Positions 9,117-18,573 of a DNA stretch of 64,000 nucleotides are shown here, one piece after another. Source of the stretch: Erythrobacter neustonensis (lineage in GTDB: Bacteria > Pseudomonadota > Alphaproteobacteria > Sphingomonadales > Sphingomonadaceae); the NCBI RefSeq assembly GCF_001663175.1, contig NZ_CP016033.1, forward strand, positions 1,178,001-1,242,000, in the 5' to 3' direction. The first letter of the stretch is position 1; each line of letters begins with the position of its first letter. The position numbers and the translations under genes were made by a program. Under the pieces are notes generated by a model that saw only the letters and a list, made by a program, of their open reading frames with translations, was not told the origin of the DNA and searched no databases.

Positions 9117-9998
9117 GTGCTGTCACTACTTGCCGCAAGCGGCGTTGCCGAACCGATCCAATGGGCCAGTCTGGGGCTGAAACCGGGGATCGAGATCGGT
9201 TCTTTCACCCTGCGCTACTATTCGCTGGCCTATCTTCTGGGCGTGATCTTTGCCTATTGGCACACGTCGAAAGCGCTGAAGCAGCCCGGCGCGCCGATGG
9301 CGCAGCGGCATGCCGACGATCTGTTCTTCTACTGCACGCTGGGCGTCATTCTCGGCGGGCGGCTTGGCTACGCGATGTTCTACGACACCAGCCTGTGGAC
9401 CGATTTTTCGGGCGACGGCATCGTTTCGTGGCGCTTGCTGCGTTTGTGGGACGGGGGAATGAGCTTCCATGGCGGGCTGATGGGCGTGACGCTGGCGATG
9501 GCCTATGTCGCGTGGCGCGATAAGCTCAACTTCATCCGCGTGGTCGACTATGTAAGCGTCGGCGTGCCGATGGGGATGCTGCTTGGCCGGCTGGCGAACT
9601 TCGTCAATGGCGAGCTGTGGGGCCGGGTGACCGATGTGCCATGGGCGATGGTATTCCCGCGCGATCCCGATGCGCTGGCGCGCCACCCCAGCCAGCTTTA
9701 TCAGGCCGGGCTCGAAGGGCTGGCGATGCTGGTTATCATGCTGAGCCTGTTCTGGTTCACCCGCGCGCGCTATCGCCCGGGCCTGCTCGCCGGCGTGTTC
9801 ACCGTAGGCATGGGCGTATCGCGGTTCGTGAACGAGTTTTTCCGCCAGCCGGATCAACAACTGGCTGACTTTGCGGCCCGGACCGGGCTATCGATGGGGC
9901 AATGGCTGACGATACCGCTTATCCTGACTGGATTGATTGTCGTGATCTTCGCGCTGCGCAAGCCGGCGCTCGCGGCGACGACGCCGACTCCGGCCTGA
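9117..9998 (+). CDS. lgt: prolipoprotein diacylglyceryl transferase
   Basis: 293 residues starting at GTG 9117 with AAGAGG nine bases upstream. The Lgt signature is clear: SFHGGLMGV with the essential His-Gly pair (about residue 118), [14 protein letters not shown], and [13 protein letters not shown]. About seven membrane helices are predicted by eye. It transfers diacylglycerol from phosphatidylglycerol to the lipobox cysteine of lipoproteins in the inner membrane. Likely clients in this window are the lipoproteins at 31392, 59504 and 63166. The methyltransferase frame downstream is already open inside the last 97 bases. Confidence 0.97.
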   Translation: MLSLLAASGVAEPIQWASLGLKPGIEIGSFTLRYYSLAYLLGVIFAYWHTSKALKQPGAPMAQRHADDLFFYCTLGVILGGRLGYAMFYDTSLWTDFSGDGIVSWRLLRLWDGGMSFHGGLMGVTLAMAYVAWRDKLNFIRVVDYVSVGVPMGMLLGRLANFVNGELWGRVTDVPWAMVFPRDPDALARHPSQLYQAGLEGLAMLVIMLSLFWFTRARYRPGLLAGVFTVGMGVSRFVNEFFRQPDQQLADFAARTGLSMGQWLTIPLILTGLIVVIFALRKPALAATTPTPA

Positions 9999-12058
9999 AG
10001 GCGGCGGATGGGCCCGGGGTCTGGCGCAGCGCGCTCAGGCTGATCGATCCCGCGCCCGAACCGGTCGCCGCGCCCGCGCCGAGCGAAGCGGCGCGTGCGG
10101 CTGCGCGGGCACGCACCGACGCGATGCTGCGCCAGAAGGCGGAAGGCCTGGCGCGCGCTGCCGCCGCGGAAGAGCGCGCCCGTCAGATCAAGGAAGCCCG
10201 CGCGCGCGAAAAGGCCGAGGCCGAAGCGCGCGCTGCAGCCGAACGCGAGGCCCGCGAGAAAGCCGCCGCCGAGGCGCGGGCGCGCAAGGCTGCCGAAGCC
10301 GAAGCAAGGGCACGTGCCGAGGCCGAAGCGCGTGCCAAAGCCGCTGCCGAAGCGCAGGCGCGCAAGGAAGCCAAGGCCCGCGCCGAAGCCGAGGCAAAGG
10401 CGGCCAAAGAAGCCAAGGCGCGCGCCGAGGCCGAGGAAAAGGCGCGCCGCGAGGCTGAAGAGACCGCTCGCCGCGAGGCCGAGGCTGCCGCAGCCGCTGC
10501 GAGGGCCGCTGCCGAAGAACAGGCCCGCCGCGAAGCTGCTGCCCGCACCAAGGCCGAAGCCGAGGCCCGCGCCCGCGCCGAAGCCGAAGCGCGCGCCAAG
10601 GCCGCCGAGGAAGCCCGGCTGAAAAAGGAGGCCGAAGCGCGAGCCCGTGCCGAGGCCAAGGCGCGTGCCAAGGCCGAAGCCGAGGCCCGCGCCCGCGCCG
10701 AAGCCGAGTCGCGCGCCAAGGCTGCCGCAGAGGAGCAGGCCCGCCGCGAAGCCGAAGCCCGCGCCCGCGCCGAAGCCGAGGAACGCGCACGCCACGTAGC
10801 GGCGGAAGCCGCTCGGCAAGCCGCCGAGGAACAGGCCCGCCGCGAGGCCGAAGCCGCCGCCGAAGCGGCCCGTCTGGCAGCAGAGGAAGAAGCACGGCTT
10901 GCCGCCGAGGCCGAAGCTGCGCGGATCGCTGCCGAAGAGCGGGCGCGGCGCGAGGCCGAGGAAGCCGCCGCAGCCGAACAGGCGCGGCTTGAAGCCGAAG
11001 TCATCGCCCGCGCGAATGTCGACGTGCCCAAGCTGCTCAGGCGCTTGATCCGCGAAACCGGGCCGATCAGCCTCGCGCAGTTCATGGGCGAAAGCAACGC
11101 GCGCTATTACGCCAGCCGCGATCCCCTGGGCGCGCAGGGCGATTTCATCACCGCGCCCGAAATCAGCCAGATGTTCGGCGAGCTGATCGGGCTATGGTTG
11201 GCGGATCTGTGGGTGCGTATGGGCAGCCGCAAGCGGATCCACTATGTCGAGCTTGGCCCGGGGCGCGGTACGCTGGCGAAGGATGCGCTGGGCGCGGCCG
11301 CGCGCTACCAGTTCGCGCCGGAGATCCATTTCGTCGAAACATCGGCATCCTTGCGCAAGATCCAGCGCGAGGCATTTCCGGGCTGTCACCACCACCACGA
11401 TATCTCGACCCTGCCCGATGATGCCCCGCTGCTGATCGTCGCCAACGAGTTTTTCGATGCGCTGCCGATCCATCAGCTGGTGCGAAGCGCCGATGGCTGG
11501 TTCGACCGGCTGGTCGGGCTGGACGGCGAGGCCTTCACCTTGATGGCGGGCCGCGAGCGGATGGATCACCTCGTCCCGCCAAGCTGGCGCAGCGCTGCCC
11601 AAGGCGCGATGATCGAAACCAGCCCTGCGAGCGTTGCGCTCATGGCCGATATCGCCCGCCGGCTGAAGGATCAGGGCGGTGCCGCGCTGATCATCGATTA
11701 CGGGCACATGGAACTTCGCTCGGGGTCGACCTTGCAGGCGTTGAAGGCGCACCAGAAGGTCGATGTGTTCGCCCATCCCGGCGATGCCGACATCACCGCG
11801 CATGTCGATTTTGAACTGTTGAAACAGGTTGCCGAGGACAACGGCGCCGACCTGATGGGGCTGCAATTCCAGGGCGAATGGCTGCGCCAGATGGGGATCG
11901 ACACGCGGATGGAGGCGTTGCAGCGCCGCAATCCCGCGCAAGGGCAAGTGATCAAGCGGCAGCGCGACCGGCTGGTCGAGGACAATCAGATGGGCACCTT
12001 GTTCAAGGTGCTGGGGATCTGCGGGCGGCGCTGGCCGTTCGGTGCGGGGTTCGAATGA
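9902..12058 (+). CDS. MidA/NDUFAF7-type methyltransferase fused to a long charged coiled coil
   Basis: One uninterrupted frame of 718 codons. Residues about 55-365 are almost only Ala, Glu, Arg and Lys in TolA-like repeats ([14 protein letters not shown]), forming a long coiled coil or single charged helix. The C-terminal part of about 350 residues is a COG1565 SAM-dependent methyltransferase: [38 protein letters not shown], then motif I ELGPGRGT. Eukaryotic NDUFAF7 methylates an arginine in complex I; the bacterial role is unclear. The start is uncertain. ATG 9902 overlaps lgt by 97 bases; the next in-frame ATG is 10124. An independent start near 11031 (GTG before PKLLRRL) would give the usual stand-alone enzyme. 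Confidence 0.8.
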   Translation: MADDTAYPDWIDCRDLRAAQAGARGDDADSGLKAADGPGVWRSALRLIDPAPEPVAAPAPSEAARAAARARTDAMLRQKAEGLARAAAAEERARQIKEARAREKAEAEARAAAEREAREKAAAEARARKAAEAEARARAEAEARAKAAAEAQARKEAKARAEAEAKAAKEAKARAEAEEKARREAEETARREAEAAAAAARAAAEEQARREAAARTKAEAEARARAEAEARAKAAEEARLKKEAEARARAEAKARAKAEAEARARAEAESRAKAAAEEQARREAEARARAEAEERARHVAAEAARQAAEEQARREAEAAAEAARLAAEEEARLAAEAEAARIAAEERARREAEEAAAAEQARLEAEVIARANVDVPKLLRRLIRETGPISLAQFMGESNARYYASRDPLGAQGDFITAPEISQMFGELIGLWLADLWVRMGSRKRIHYVELGPGRGTLAKDALGAAARYQFAPEIHFVETSASLRKIQREAFPGCHHHHDISTLPDDAPLLIVANEFFDALPIHQLVRSADGWFDRLVGLDGEAFTLMAGRERMDHLVPPSWRSAAQGAMIETSPASVALMADIARRLKDQGGAALIIDYGHMELRSGSTLQALKAHQKVDVFAHPGDADITAHVDFELLKQVAEDNGADLMGLQFQGEWLRQMGIDTRMEALQRRNPAQGQVIKRQRDRLVEDNQMGTLFKVLGICGRRWPFGAGFE
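10548..10707 (+). repeat. 40-bp exact direct repeat in the coiled-coil region
   Basis: Positions 10548-10587 recur exactly at 10668-10707, a 120-bp (40-codon) period, and similarity continues past the exact part. It encodes the [13 protein letters not shown] unit. This indicates growth of the coil by in-frame duplication; length variation between strains would be expected. Confidence 0.85.
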
Positions 12059-12492
12059 TGGGGATGATCAAAACGCGGATCGCCGGTGCGGCGATCGCCT
12101 TTGGCGCAGCGGCGCTCGCGCTGCCCGCGTGGGCGGCCGAGCCGATCACGGGCCGCTGGGTGACACAGGACAAGGCCGCCGTTGTTGCCATTGCACCATG
12201 CGGCGCGGCGCTGTGCGGCCGGATCGAACGCTTCCTCGTTCCCGCGGCGCAGGGCAACGACCAGCGCGATGTCAACAACCCCGATCCCGCCAAGCGCACA
12301 CGCAAACTGCTGGGTACCGCAATTCTGTCCGGCCTTGCTGCCGACGGAGACGGATGGCGCGGGCAGGTTTACGACCCCAAGAAGGGCAAGACCTATACGG
12401 CGAAACTGCGCCGCAAGCCTGACGGGACGCTGGAAGTGAAGGGCTGTCTCGGCCCGTTCTGCCAGGCACAGGTGTGGAAGCGCGCGTCCTGA
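12055..12492 (+). CDS. secreted DUF2147 family protein
   Basis: 145 residues, starting in an ATGA overlap with the methyltransferase stop. A signal peptide runs to AWA|AEP near residue 30. The mature part has the DUF2147 pattern: [20 protein letters not shown], a KKLLGT-like [11 protein letters not shown], the [21 protein letters not shown] core and a closing [14 protein letters not shown]. Two cysteine pairs could form disulphides in the periplasm. The family's function is unknown; it is a small beta-barrel-like periplasmic domain. The overlap couples its translation to the methyltransferase gene. Confidence 0.85.
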   Translation: MMGMIKTRIAGAAIAFGAAALALPAWAAEPITGRWVTQDKAAVVAIAPCGAALCGRIERFLVPAAQGNDQRDVNNPDPAKRTRKLLGTAILSGLAADGDGWRGQVYDPKKGKTYTAKLRRKPDGTLEVKGCLGPFCQAQVWKRAS

Positions 12493-12507
12493 CCGGACAG
12501 CGCGCGG
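12480..12507. terminator. symmetric hairpin between convergent genes
   Basis: GCGCGCGTCC and GGACAGCGCGC pair around TGACC, with one bulged A. It straddles the DUF2147 stop and the end of the leftward transporter gene. There is no T run, so this is a structural guess. Confidence 0.4.
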
Positions 12508-14046
12508 CTAAAGCCCGATCTTCCTCGCCAACGCGGCCGCGGCGGCCTTGGGCGTAAGCTTGCCCGCATCCTCGCGGTCGACCGCGTAGTTCGCCTCGCG
12601 CATCGCTTCGACGCTGATCGCACCCAGCAGCGGCTGAAGCGCGGCGGTCACGCCTGCGTCCTGCGCAATCCGCGGGGAGAGGATCAGCAGCGCATCATAG
12701 CTCGGCAGCGCGCCCTTGGGATCGGCGAGCACCACCAGCCTGTCCGCCGCGATCCGCCCGTCCGAGGTGTAGGCGCTGATGACATCCGCCTCGCCCGAGG
12801 CGAGCGCATTGTACATGAAGGTCGGCGCGAAATTGCGCGTCCTGCCGAAGCTGAGGCCATAGGCATCGCGCACCGCGAGCCATTCGGGCCGCTCGAAGAA
12901 TTCGGGATCGCCGCCAACGGTCAGGCCCGGGCCCTTGCCCACCAGATCGGCAAGGCTGGTGACGCCCAGCGCGCGCGCGCGGTCGGCGCGCATCGCAAAG
13001 GCATAAGCGTTCTCGAACCCGAGCCGGCCCAGCACTTTGATCCCGTTTTCGCGCTGCTCCCAGTCGCGGATCGTCTCGAACATCGCCTCGCGGCCCGGAT
13101 TGTCCGCGCGTTTGAGATAGTTGGCCCAGATCGTCCCGGTATAATCGACCGAGATGTCGACGCTCGAGGCGGCCACCGCAGAATGGACGACCGCGCTGCC
13201 CAGCCCGTCGCGGTAGATCACGCGGTATCCCGCCGCCTCCAGCCGCGCGCCAATCAGTTGCGCAAGGATATATTGTTCGGAAAATTGCTTGGCCGCGATC
13301 ACGATCGGGCGTTCCTCGCTGTCGGGGCGCTGACCCCATAGCGCGGCGAGGATACCGAGCACGACGATCGCGACGCCGCCCAACGTCATCCACCGCTTGC
13401 GCCGGGCCAGACCGACCTCGATCACCCAGAGCAGGTTGTCGGCGGCAAGCGCAAGGCCCGCGCTCGCCAGACACCCGGCCAGCACCAGCGCCCAGTTCTG
13501 GGTTTGCAGCCCGGCAAAGATCGGATCGCCGAGGCTGGGCTGGCCGATCGTGGTGGCGAGCGTTGCCGCCCCGATGGTCCAGACGCTCGCGGTGCGGATG
13601 CCGGCCATGATGAAAGGTGCCGCCAGTGGGGCTTCGACCAGTGTCAGTTTCTGCCACTTGGTCATGCCCACCCCGTCGGCGGCCTCAAGCACGCCTTCAT
13701 CGAGATTGGCCTGCGCGGTAACCGCGTTTCTCAGGATCGGCAGCAACGCATAAAGCGTCAGTGCCATCAACGCGGGCAGAAAGCCCAGAGTCGGCAGGCC
13801 TTCGCCAAAGATGCTGCGCAAGGACAGCAGCAGCGGGAAGAACAGCGCCAGCAGCGCAAGCGCGGGGATCGTCTGGACGAGGCTCGCCAGGCTCAGCACC
13901 ACGCGCGAGACCACCGCCGAACGGCCCGCCCACACCGCCAGCGGCAGTGCGATCAGGATCGCCAGCCCGATCGCGCTGGCCGACAGCACGACATGCGCCG
14001 ACAATTTGTCGCCGAGGCCGGGAAGAATGTCCCAGATGGCGTTCAC
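12508..14046 (-). CDS. osmoprotectant-type ABC transporter, fused permease and substrate-binding protein
   Basis: 512 residues. The N-terminal half (about 1-235) is a ProW/OpuBB-type permease with five or six membrane helices and the EAA loop EAADGVGMTKWQKLTLVEAPLAAP. A helix near 220-240 then leads to an OpuBC/ProX-like binding domain (IVIAAKQFSEQYILAQLIG, VDISVDYTGTIWANYL, SGEADVISAYTSDGRI). Such fusions occur in choline, betaine and related quaternary-amine importers; the ligand here is not proven. The binding domain faces the periplasm. The start overlaps the ATPase stop by 4 bases, so the two form one operon and one transporter. Confidence 0.92.
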   Translation of the reverse strand: MNAIWDILPGLGDKLSAHVVLSASAIGLAILIALPLAVWAGRSAVVSRVVLSLASLVQTIPALALLALFFPLLLSLRSIFGEGLPTLGFLPALMALTLYALLPILRNAVTAQANLDEGVLEAADGVGMTKWQKLTLVEAPLAAPFIMAGIRTASVWTIGAATLATTIGQPSLGDPIFAGLQTQNWALVLAGCLASAGLALAADNLLWVIEVGLARRKRWMTLGGVAIVVLGILAALWGQRPDSEERPIVIAAKQFSEQYILAQLIGARLEAAGYRVIYRDGLGSAVVHSAVAASSVDISVDYTGTIWANYLKRADNPGREAMFETIRDWEQRENGIKVLGRLGFENAYAFAMRADRARALGVTSLADLVGKGPGLTVGGDPEFFERPEWLAVRDAYGLSFGRTRNFAPTFMYNALASGEADVISAYTSDGRIAADRLVVLADPKGALPSYDALLILSPRIAQDAGVTAALQPLLGAISVEAMREANYAVDREDAGKLTPKAAAAALARKIGL

Positions 14047-14813
14047 GGCGCGCGTTCCATCGCGGCGAGCCGTTCGGCCTGCTGGCGGGGCACTGCGACA
14101 AGCCCCTGCGCGATTGCGCCGCCTGCACCTGCCAGCAGCGCGCGCGGGGTTTCGTCCGCAACCAGCGCGCCCGCGTTCATCACCAGCACCCGGTCGGCCA
14201 GCAACAGCGCCTCGGCCATGTCGTGGGTGACCATCACGGTGGTAAGGCCCAGCGCATCGTGCAACTCGCGCACCTTGCGGCCCAGCGCGTCGCGCGTGAT
14301 CGGGTCGAGCGCGCCGAAAGGCTCGTCCATGATCAGCAGTTCCGGTCCGCCCGCCAGCGCGCGCGCCACGCCGACCCGCTGGCGCTGTCCGCCAGAAAGT
14401 TCGTCGGGCATCCGCGTGGCAAAGGCGGGATCGAGTTCGACCAGTTCGAGCAATTCGGCAATCCGCGATGGCGCAAGCTTTTCCCCTGCCAGCCGCGGGC
14501 CGATCGCAATGTTCTCGGCGACCGAGAAATGCGGGAACAGGCCGATGCCCTGAAACACGTATCCCACCCGGCGGCGCAACGCGGCGGGCCTCAGATCGCG
14601 CACATCGGCTTGCGCGAACAGCACGCGCCCTTCGGTCGCCGCGACCAGCGTGTTCACCGTCTTTAGCAATGTCGACTTGCCCGATCCCGATGCGCCCACC
14701 AGCGCCACGAAGCTGCCGGCGGCGATATCGCAGGTGACCCCGTCCACCGCGGTCACATCGCCGAAGCGGCAGATCACCCCGTCGAAGCGGAGAAGGGGCT
14801 GGGCGATGTCCAT
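14043..14813 (-). CDS. osmoprotectant-type ABC transporter ATP-binding protein
   Basis: 256 residues from ATG 14813. Walker A GASGSGKST (about 38-46), the Q-loop, the signature LSGGQRQRVGVARALA, Walker B LLIMDEPFGALD and the H-loop THDMAEA are all present. The CBS tail found in some glycine-betaine ATPases is absent. It powers the fused permease/binding protein encoded immediately downstream. The ribosome site is weak and an upstream start is possible. The gene diverges from the isovaleryl-CoA dehydrogenase gene across a 116-bp gap. Confidence 0.9.
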   Translation of the reverse strand: MDIAQPLLRFDGVICRFGDVTAVDGVTCDIAAGSFVALVGASGSGKSTLLKTVNTLVAATEGRVLFAQADVRDLRPAALRRRVGYVFQGIGLFPHFSVAENIAIGPRLAGEKLAPSRIAELLELVELDPAFATRMPDELSGGQRQRVGVARALAGGPELLIMDEPFGALDPITRDALGRKVRELHDALGLTTVMVTHDMAEALLLADRVLVMNAGALVADETPRALLAGAGGAIAQGLVAVPRQQAERLAAMERAP

Positions 14814-14862
14814 GCAGGGAGCAGGATTAGCGAGAATGATACGGCCGCGCCAGCGTCTCCGA

Positions 14863-14891
14863 TTGGCGTTTGCGTGTTGGCTTGCTATGCG
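14863..14891 (+). promoter_or_regulatory. candidate promoter of the isovaleryl-CoA dehydrogenase operon
   Basis: TTGGCG, a 17-bp spacer and TATGCG, 38 bases before the start codon. The match to sigma-70-type consensus is moderate; judged by eye only. Confidence 0.4.
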
Positions 14892-14929
14892 CAGCCGCAG
14901 AACAATCATTACGCGGCGAGGAACAATTC

Positions 14930-16096
14930 ATGCGCGCCACCCCCGATTTCGACTTCCAGCTTGGCGAAGCGGCCGAGATGATCCGTGAAAGCACGGCGCG
15001 CTTTGCCGATGAGCAGATCATGCCGCTGGCGGACCGCACCGACCGCGAAGACCGCTTCCCGCGCGAATTGTGGGAGCCGATGGGCGCATTGGGCCTGCAC
15101 GGGATTACGGTCGAGGAAGAATGGGGCGGGTTGGGCCTCGGCTACCTTGAACACGTGATCGCGGTCGAGGAAGTCAGCCGCGCATCGGCCAGCATCGGCC
15201 TTTCCTACGGCGCGCATTCGAACCTCTGCCTCAACCAGATCCGCCGTTGGGGCAATGACGAGCAGAAGGCGAAATATCTCCCCAAGCTGATCAGCGGCGA
15301 ACACGTCGGCAGCCTCGCCATGTCCGAAGCGGGTGCAGGGTCGGACGTGGTTTCGATGAAGCTGAAGGCCGAGGCGGTTCAGGGCGGCTATGTGCTGAAC
15401 GGCACCAAGTTCTGGATCACCAACGCGCCCGAGGCCGACACGCTGGTGGTCTATGCCAAGACCGATGGCGCCGCCGGATCGCGCGGCATCACCGCCTTCC
15501 TGATCGAGAAGGGCGACGAAGGCTTTGCCATCGGCCAGAAGATCAGCAAGGTCGGCATGAAGGGCTCGCCCACCGCCGAGCTGGTGTTCACCGACTGCTT
15601 CATCCCCGAAGAGCGCATCATGGGACCGCTGAACGGCGGTGTGGGCGTGCTGATGAGCGGGCTCGATTACGAGCGCGTGGTGCTCGCCGGGTTGCAACTC
15701 GGCATCATGCAGGCCTGCCTCGACACGGTGATCCCCTACCTGCGCGAGAGGAAGCAGTTCGGAAAACCCATCGGCAGCTTCCAACTGATGCAGGCCAAGG
15801 TCGCCGACATGTATGTCGCGCTGCAATCCGCGCGCGCCTACACCTATGCGGTGGCGAAGGCCTGCGACGCCGGCCAGACGACGCGCTTCGATGCGGCGGG
15901 CGTGATTTTGCTTGCGAGCGAGAACGCCTTCAAGGTCGCCGCTGAAAGCGTGCAGGCGCTGGGCGGCGCGGGCTACACCACCGACTGGCCGGTCGAACGC
16001 TACATGCGCGATGCCAAGCTGCTCGATATCGGTGCGGGCACCAACGAAATCCGCCGGATGCTGATCGGGCGCGAATTGATCGGGGCGGCAGGGTGA
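14930..16096 (+). CDS. ivd: isovaleryl-CoA dehydrogenase
   Basis: 388 residues from the ATG at 14930, which has GAGGAA six bases upstream. Acyl-CoA dehydrogenase fold with FAD-contact stretches (MSEAGAGSDVVSMKLKA, KFWITNAPEADTLVVYAKT). The catalytic glutamate lies in GLDYERVVLAG, the position characteristic of isovaleryl-CoA dehydrogenases, and the C-terminus is KLLDIGAGTNEIRRMLIGREL. It oxidises isovaleryl-CoA to 3-methylcrotonyl-CoA in leucine degradation. The methylcrotonyl-CoA carboxylase beta gene follows at 16884, supporting the assignment. A 4-base GTGA overlap links it to the next gene. Confidence 0.93.
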   Translation: MRATPDFDFQLGEAAEMIRESTARFADEQIMPLADRTDREDRFPRELWEPMGALGLHGITVEEEWGGLGLGYLEHVIAVEEVSRASASIGLSYGAHSNLCLNQIRRWGNDEQKAKYLPKLISGEHVGSLAMSEAGAGSDVVSMKLKAEAVQGGYVLNGTKFWITNAPEADTLVVYAKTDGAAGSRGITAFLIEKGDEGFAIGQKISKVGMKGSPTAELVFTDCFIPEERIMGPLNGGVGVLMSGLDYERVVLAGLQLGIMQACLDTVIPYLRERKQFGKPIGSFQLMQAKVADMYVALQSARAYTYAVAKACDAGQTTRFDAAGVILLASENAFKVAAESVQALGGAGYTTDWPVERYMRDAKLLDIGAGTNEIRRMLIGRELIGAAG

Positions 16097-16539
16097 AGTC
16101 CGCTGGCAAAAACTGGCTGGTCGCAGCCGCCGTCATGAGCCTGCTCACCGCGCTGCTCCATGTTGCCTCGATCATCGGGGGCGGTGACTGGTACCGCTTC
16201 TTCGGGGCTGGCGAGCAGATGGCCCGGCTCGACGAAGCCGGTTCGTGGAAGCCTGCGATCATCACCGGCGTCATCGCGATCATCCTTGCCGGGTGGTGCC
16301 TCTACGCGCTTTCCGGGGCAGGCATGGTACGCCGGGTGCCGCTGCTGCGCACCGGTCTCATCGCCATCACTGTCGTGCTGCTGGCGCGGACAGCCTGTCT
16401 CGCCTTTCCGGCGACTTGGGGGCCGGATGCGAGCTTTGCTTTCATGGCAGTGACATCTGCGATCACCGGGATCATGGGTCTGGCCTTTGCCGTCGGGATC
16501 GCCAAATCGTGGCGATACATGAAGCCATCTTCGGTATGA
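16093..16539 (+). CDS. small membrane protein in the leucine-degradation operon
   Basis: 148 residues, GTG start overlapping the dehydrogenase stop by 4 bases. Four hydrophobic segments can be seen: about 8-28, 52-72, 82-102 and 112-135. The loop between the first two carries GGGDWYRFFGAGEQMARLDEAGSW. The topology suggests a four-helix inner-membrane protein. I do not recognise the family; nothing in it resembles a transporter signature. Its position inside a catabolic operon hints at a supporting role, but this is only context. Confidence 0.75.
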   Translation: MKSAGKNWLVAAAVMSLLTALLHVASIIGGGDWYRFFGAGEQMARLDEAGSWKPAIITGVIAIILAGWCLYALSGAGMVRRVPLLRTGLIAITVVLLARTACLAFPATWGPDASFAFMAVTSAITGIMGLAFAVGIAKSWRYMKPSSV

Positions 16540-16567
16540 CCGCCAAGCTTAAAATGGGGAACGGGCG

Positions 16568-16873
16568 ATGAGCGGCGACGAAGACTACGTCTATGACGAG
16601 GCCAGCGGCGAGTGGCTGCCAGCCTCCGAACTTGCCGCCAAGCAGGCGGCTGAGAACACGGTCGAGGTGCGCGATGCGGTCGGCAACCTGCTGGCCGATG
16701 GCGATGCGGTGACGCTGATCAAGGATCTCGAGGTCAAGGGCGCAGGCAAGACCTTGAAGCAGGGCACGCTCATCAAGTCGATCCGCCTGACCGGCGACAG
16801 CCAAGAGATCGACTGCAAATATCCCGGCATCAAGGGCCTCGTCCTGCGGGCCGAATTCGTGCGGAAACGCTGA
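16568..16873 (+). CDS. PhnA/YjdM-family protein lacking the zinc ribbon
   Basis: 101 residues. The C-terminal two thirds match the PhnA domain: [44 protein letters not shown] and [12 protein letters not shown]. The N-terminal zinc ribbon (CxxC pairs) of typical PhnA proteins is missing; only [15 protein letters not shown] remains and the single cysteine lies in IDCKYPG. Despite the historical phosphonate name, the role of PhnA/YjdM is not settled. It sits between the membrane gene and the carboxylase gene on the same strand, 10 bases before the latter. Confidence 0.8.
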   Translation: MSGDEDYVYDEASGEWLPASELAAKQAAENTVEVRDAVGNLLADGDAVTLIKDLEVKGAGKTLKQGTLIKSIRLTGDSQEIDCKYPGIKGLVLRAEFVRKR

Positions 16874-16883
16874 GGACTTCATC

Positions 16884-18491
16884 ATGACTGCCCCCACGCT
16901 TACGACCAAACTCGACCGCGAGAGCCCTGAGGCGAAGGCCCGCTTCGCGCACAATCACGCGCTGGCACAAGACCTGCGCGCCCGCGTGGCCGAGGCTGCC
17001 CTTGGCGGCACGGAAAAATCGCGCGAGCGGCATGTGTCGCGCGGCAAGCTGCTCCCGCGCGAGCGGGTGGAGCGGTTGCTCGATCCGGGCTCGCCCTTCC
17101 TCGAAGTCGGTCAGCTCGCTGCCAACGGGATGTATGAAGGCGACGTCAACGGCGCATCGCTGATCTGCGGCGTGGGCCGCGTCTCGGGTCGGCAATGCAT
17201 GATCGTGTGCAATGATGCGACCGTGAAGGGCGGCACCTATTACCCGATGACGGTCAAGAAGCACCTGCGCGCGCAGGAGATTGCGCAGGAGAATCGCCTG
17301 CCGTGCATTTACCTGGTCGACAGCGGCGGGGCGAACCTGCCGCATCAGGCCGAGGTCTTCCCCGACCGCGATCACTTCGGGCGGATATTCTTCAATCAGG
17401 CGAATATGTCTGCGCTGGGCATCCCGCAGATCGCCTGCGTCATGGGAAGCTGCACTGCGGGCGGGGCCTACGTTCCCGCCATGTCCGACGAGACGGTGAT
17501 CGTCCGCAACCAGGGCACGATCTTCCTCGCCGGCCCGCCGCTGGTAAAGGCCGCGACGGGCGAGGAGATCAGCGCAGAGGACTTGGGCGGCGGCGACTTG
17601 CACGCCAAGAAATCGGGCGTGGTCGATCACTTGGCCGAGAACGACGAACACGCGCTGACCATCGTGCGCGACATCGTGTCGCATCTCGGCGCGAACACCG
17701 GCGCGGCCAAGGACGTGGCGCTGAAAGACCCGCGCCCGCCCAAGTTCGATGCGGAAGACCTTTACGCGCTGATCCCCGATGACGTTCGCGCGCCTTACGA
17801 TGTGAAGGAAGTGATCGCGCGGCTGGTCGACGGCAGTGAGTTCCACGAATTCAAGGCGCATTACGGCGCCACGCTGGTCTGCGGCTTTGCCCACATCTGG
17901 GGGATGCCGGTCGCGATCCTCGCCAACAACGGCGTGCTGTTTTCCGAAAGTGCGCAGAAGGGTGCGCATTTCATCGAGCTTGCCTGCCAGCGGCGCGTGC
18001 CCTTGCTGTTCCTGCAGAATATCTCCGGCTTCATGGTCGGCGGGAAATACGAGGCGGAAGGCATCGCCAAGCATGGCGCGAAGCTGGTGACGGCCGTCGC
18101 CACCGCCACCGTTCCCAAACTCACCGTGGTGATCGGCGGCAGTTTCGGCGCGGGCAACTACGGGATGTGCGGGCGCGCCTATTCGCCGCGCTTCATGTTC
18201 ACCTGGCCCAATGCCCGCATCTCGGTGATGGGCGGTGAGCAGGCCGCGTCCGTGCTCGCTACCGTCCACCGCGACGCGGATACGTGGGACGCCGAGCAGG
18301 CCGAAGCCTTCAAGGCCCCGATACGCCAGAAATACGAGGACGAAGGCAACCCCTACTATGCCACTGCGCGATTGTGGGATGACGGCGTGATCGACCCGGT
18401 GCAGACCCGCGATGTCTTGGGCCTTGCGCTGGCGGCATCGCTCGAAGCGCCGATTGCCGAGCGTCCGAGCTTCGGCGTGTTCCGGATGTGA
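16884..18491 (+). CDS. mccB: methylcrotonyl-CoA carboxylase beta (carboxyltransferase) subunit
   Basis: 535 residues, normal length. It has the two crotonase-like carboxyltransferase halves, with [40 protein letters not shown] in the second half and [23 protein letters not shown] in the first. Both are characteristic of methylcrotonyl-CoA carboxylase rather than propionyl- or acetyl-CoA carboxylase. It carboxylates 3-methylcrotonyl-CoA to 3-methylglutaconyl-CoA with a biotin-bearing alpha subunit. The alpha gene is not found in the window: the following gene is an acyltransferase. It therefore must be encoded elsewhere, or the usual cluster has been split. Confidence 0.95.
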   Translation: MTAPTLTTKLDRESPEAKARFAHNHALAQDLRARVAEAALGGTEKSRERHVSRGKLLPRERVERLLDPGSPFLEVGQLAANGMYEGDVNGASLICGVGRVSGRQCMIVCNDATVKGGTYYPMTVKKHLRAQEIAQENRLPCIYLVDSGGANLPHQAEVFPDRDHFGRIFFNQANMSALGIPQIACVMGSCTAGGAYVPAMSDETVIVRNQGTIFLAGPPLVKAATGEEISAEDLGGGDLHAKKSGVVDHLAENDEHALTIVRDIVSHLGANTGAAKDVALKDPRPPKFDAEDLYALIPDDVRAPYDVKEVIARLVDGSEFHEFKAHYGATLVCGFAHIWGMPVAILANNGVLFSESAQKGAHFIELACQRRVPLLFLQNISGFMVGGKYEAEGIAKHGAKLVTAVATATVPKLTVVIGGSFGAGNYGMCGRAYSPRFMFTWPNARISVMGGEQAASVLATVHRDADTWDAEQAEAFKAPIRQKYEDEGNPYYATARLWDDGVIDPVQTRDVLGLALAASLEAPIAERPSFGVFRM

Positions 18492-18498
18492 TCTGAAA

Positions 18499-18566
18499 CC
18501 CTCTCCCGCCCCCTTGCGTAACTAACCTCGATTAGGCCACAAGCAGCCAAGCCTTTTGGGAGAGGG
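18499..18566 (+). promoter_or_regulatory. inverted repeat masking a ribosome-binding site
   Basis: CCCTCTCCC, eight bases after the carboxylase stop, is the exact complement of GGGAGAGGG, which includes the ribosome site of the next gene (18558-18566). Fifty bases separate the arms. If paired in mRNA the acyltransferase ribosome site would be hidden. The function is inferred from position only. Confidence 0.5.
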
Positions 18567-18573
18567 CAACATT

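Noticed and set aside
10183..11097. Ser/Ala/Arg-rich frame on the minus strand opposite the coiled coil
   Set aside because: A mirror of the GCC/GAA/CGC repeat pattern. It has no ribosome site or domain. The plus-strand reading continues directly into the methyltransferase.
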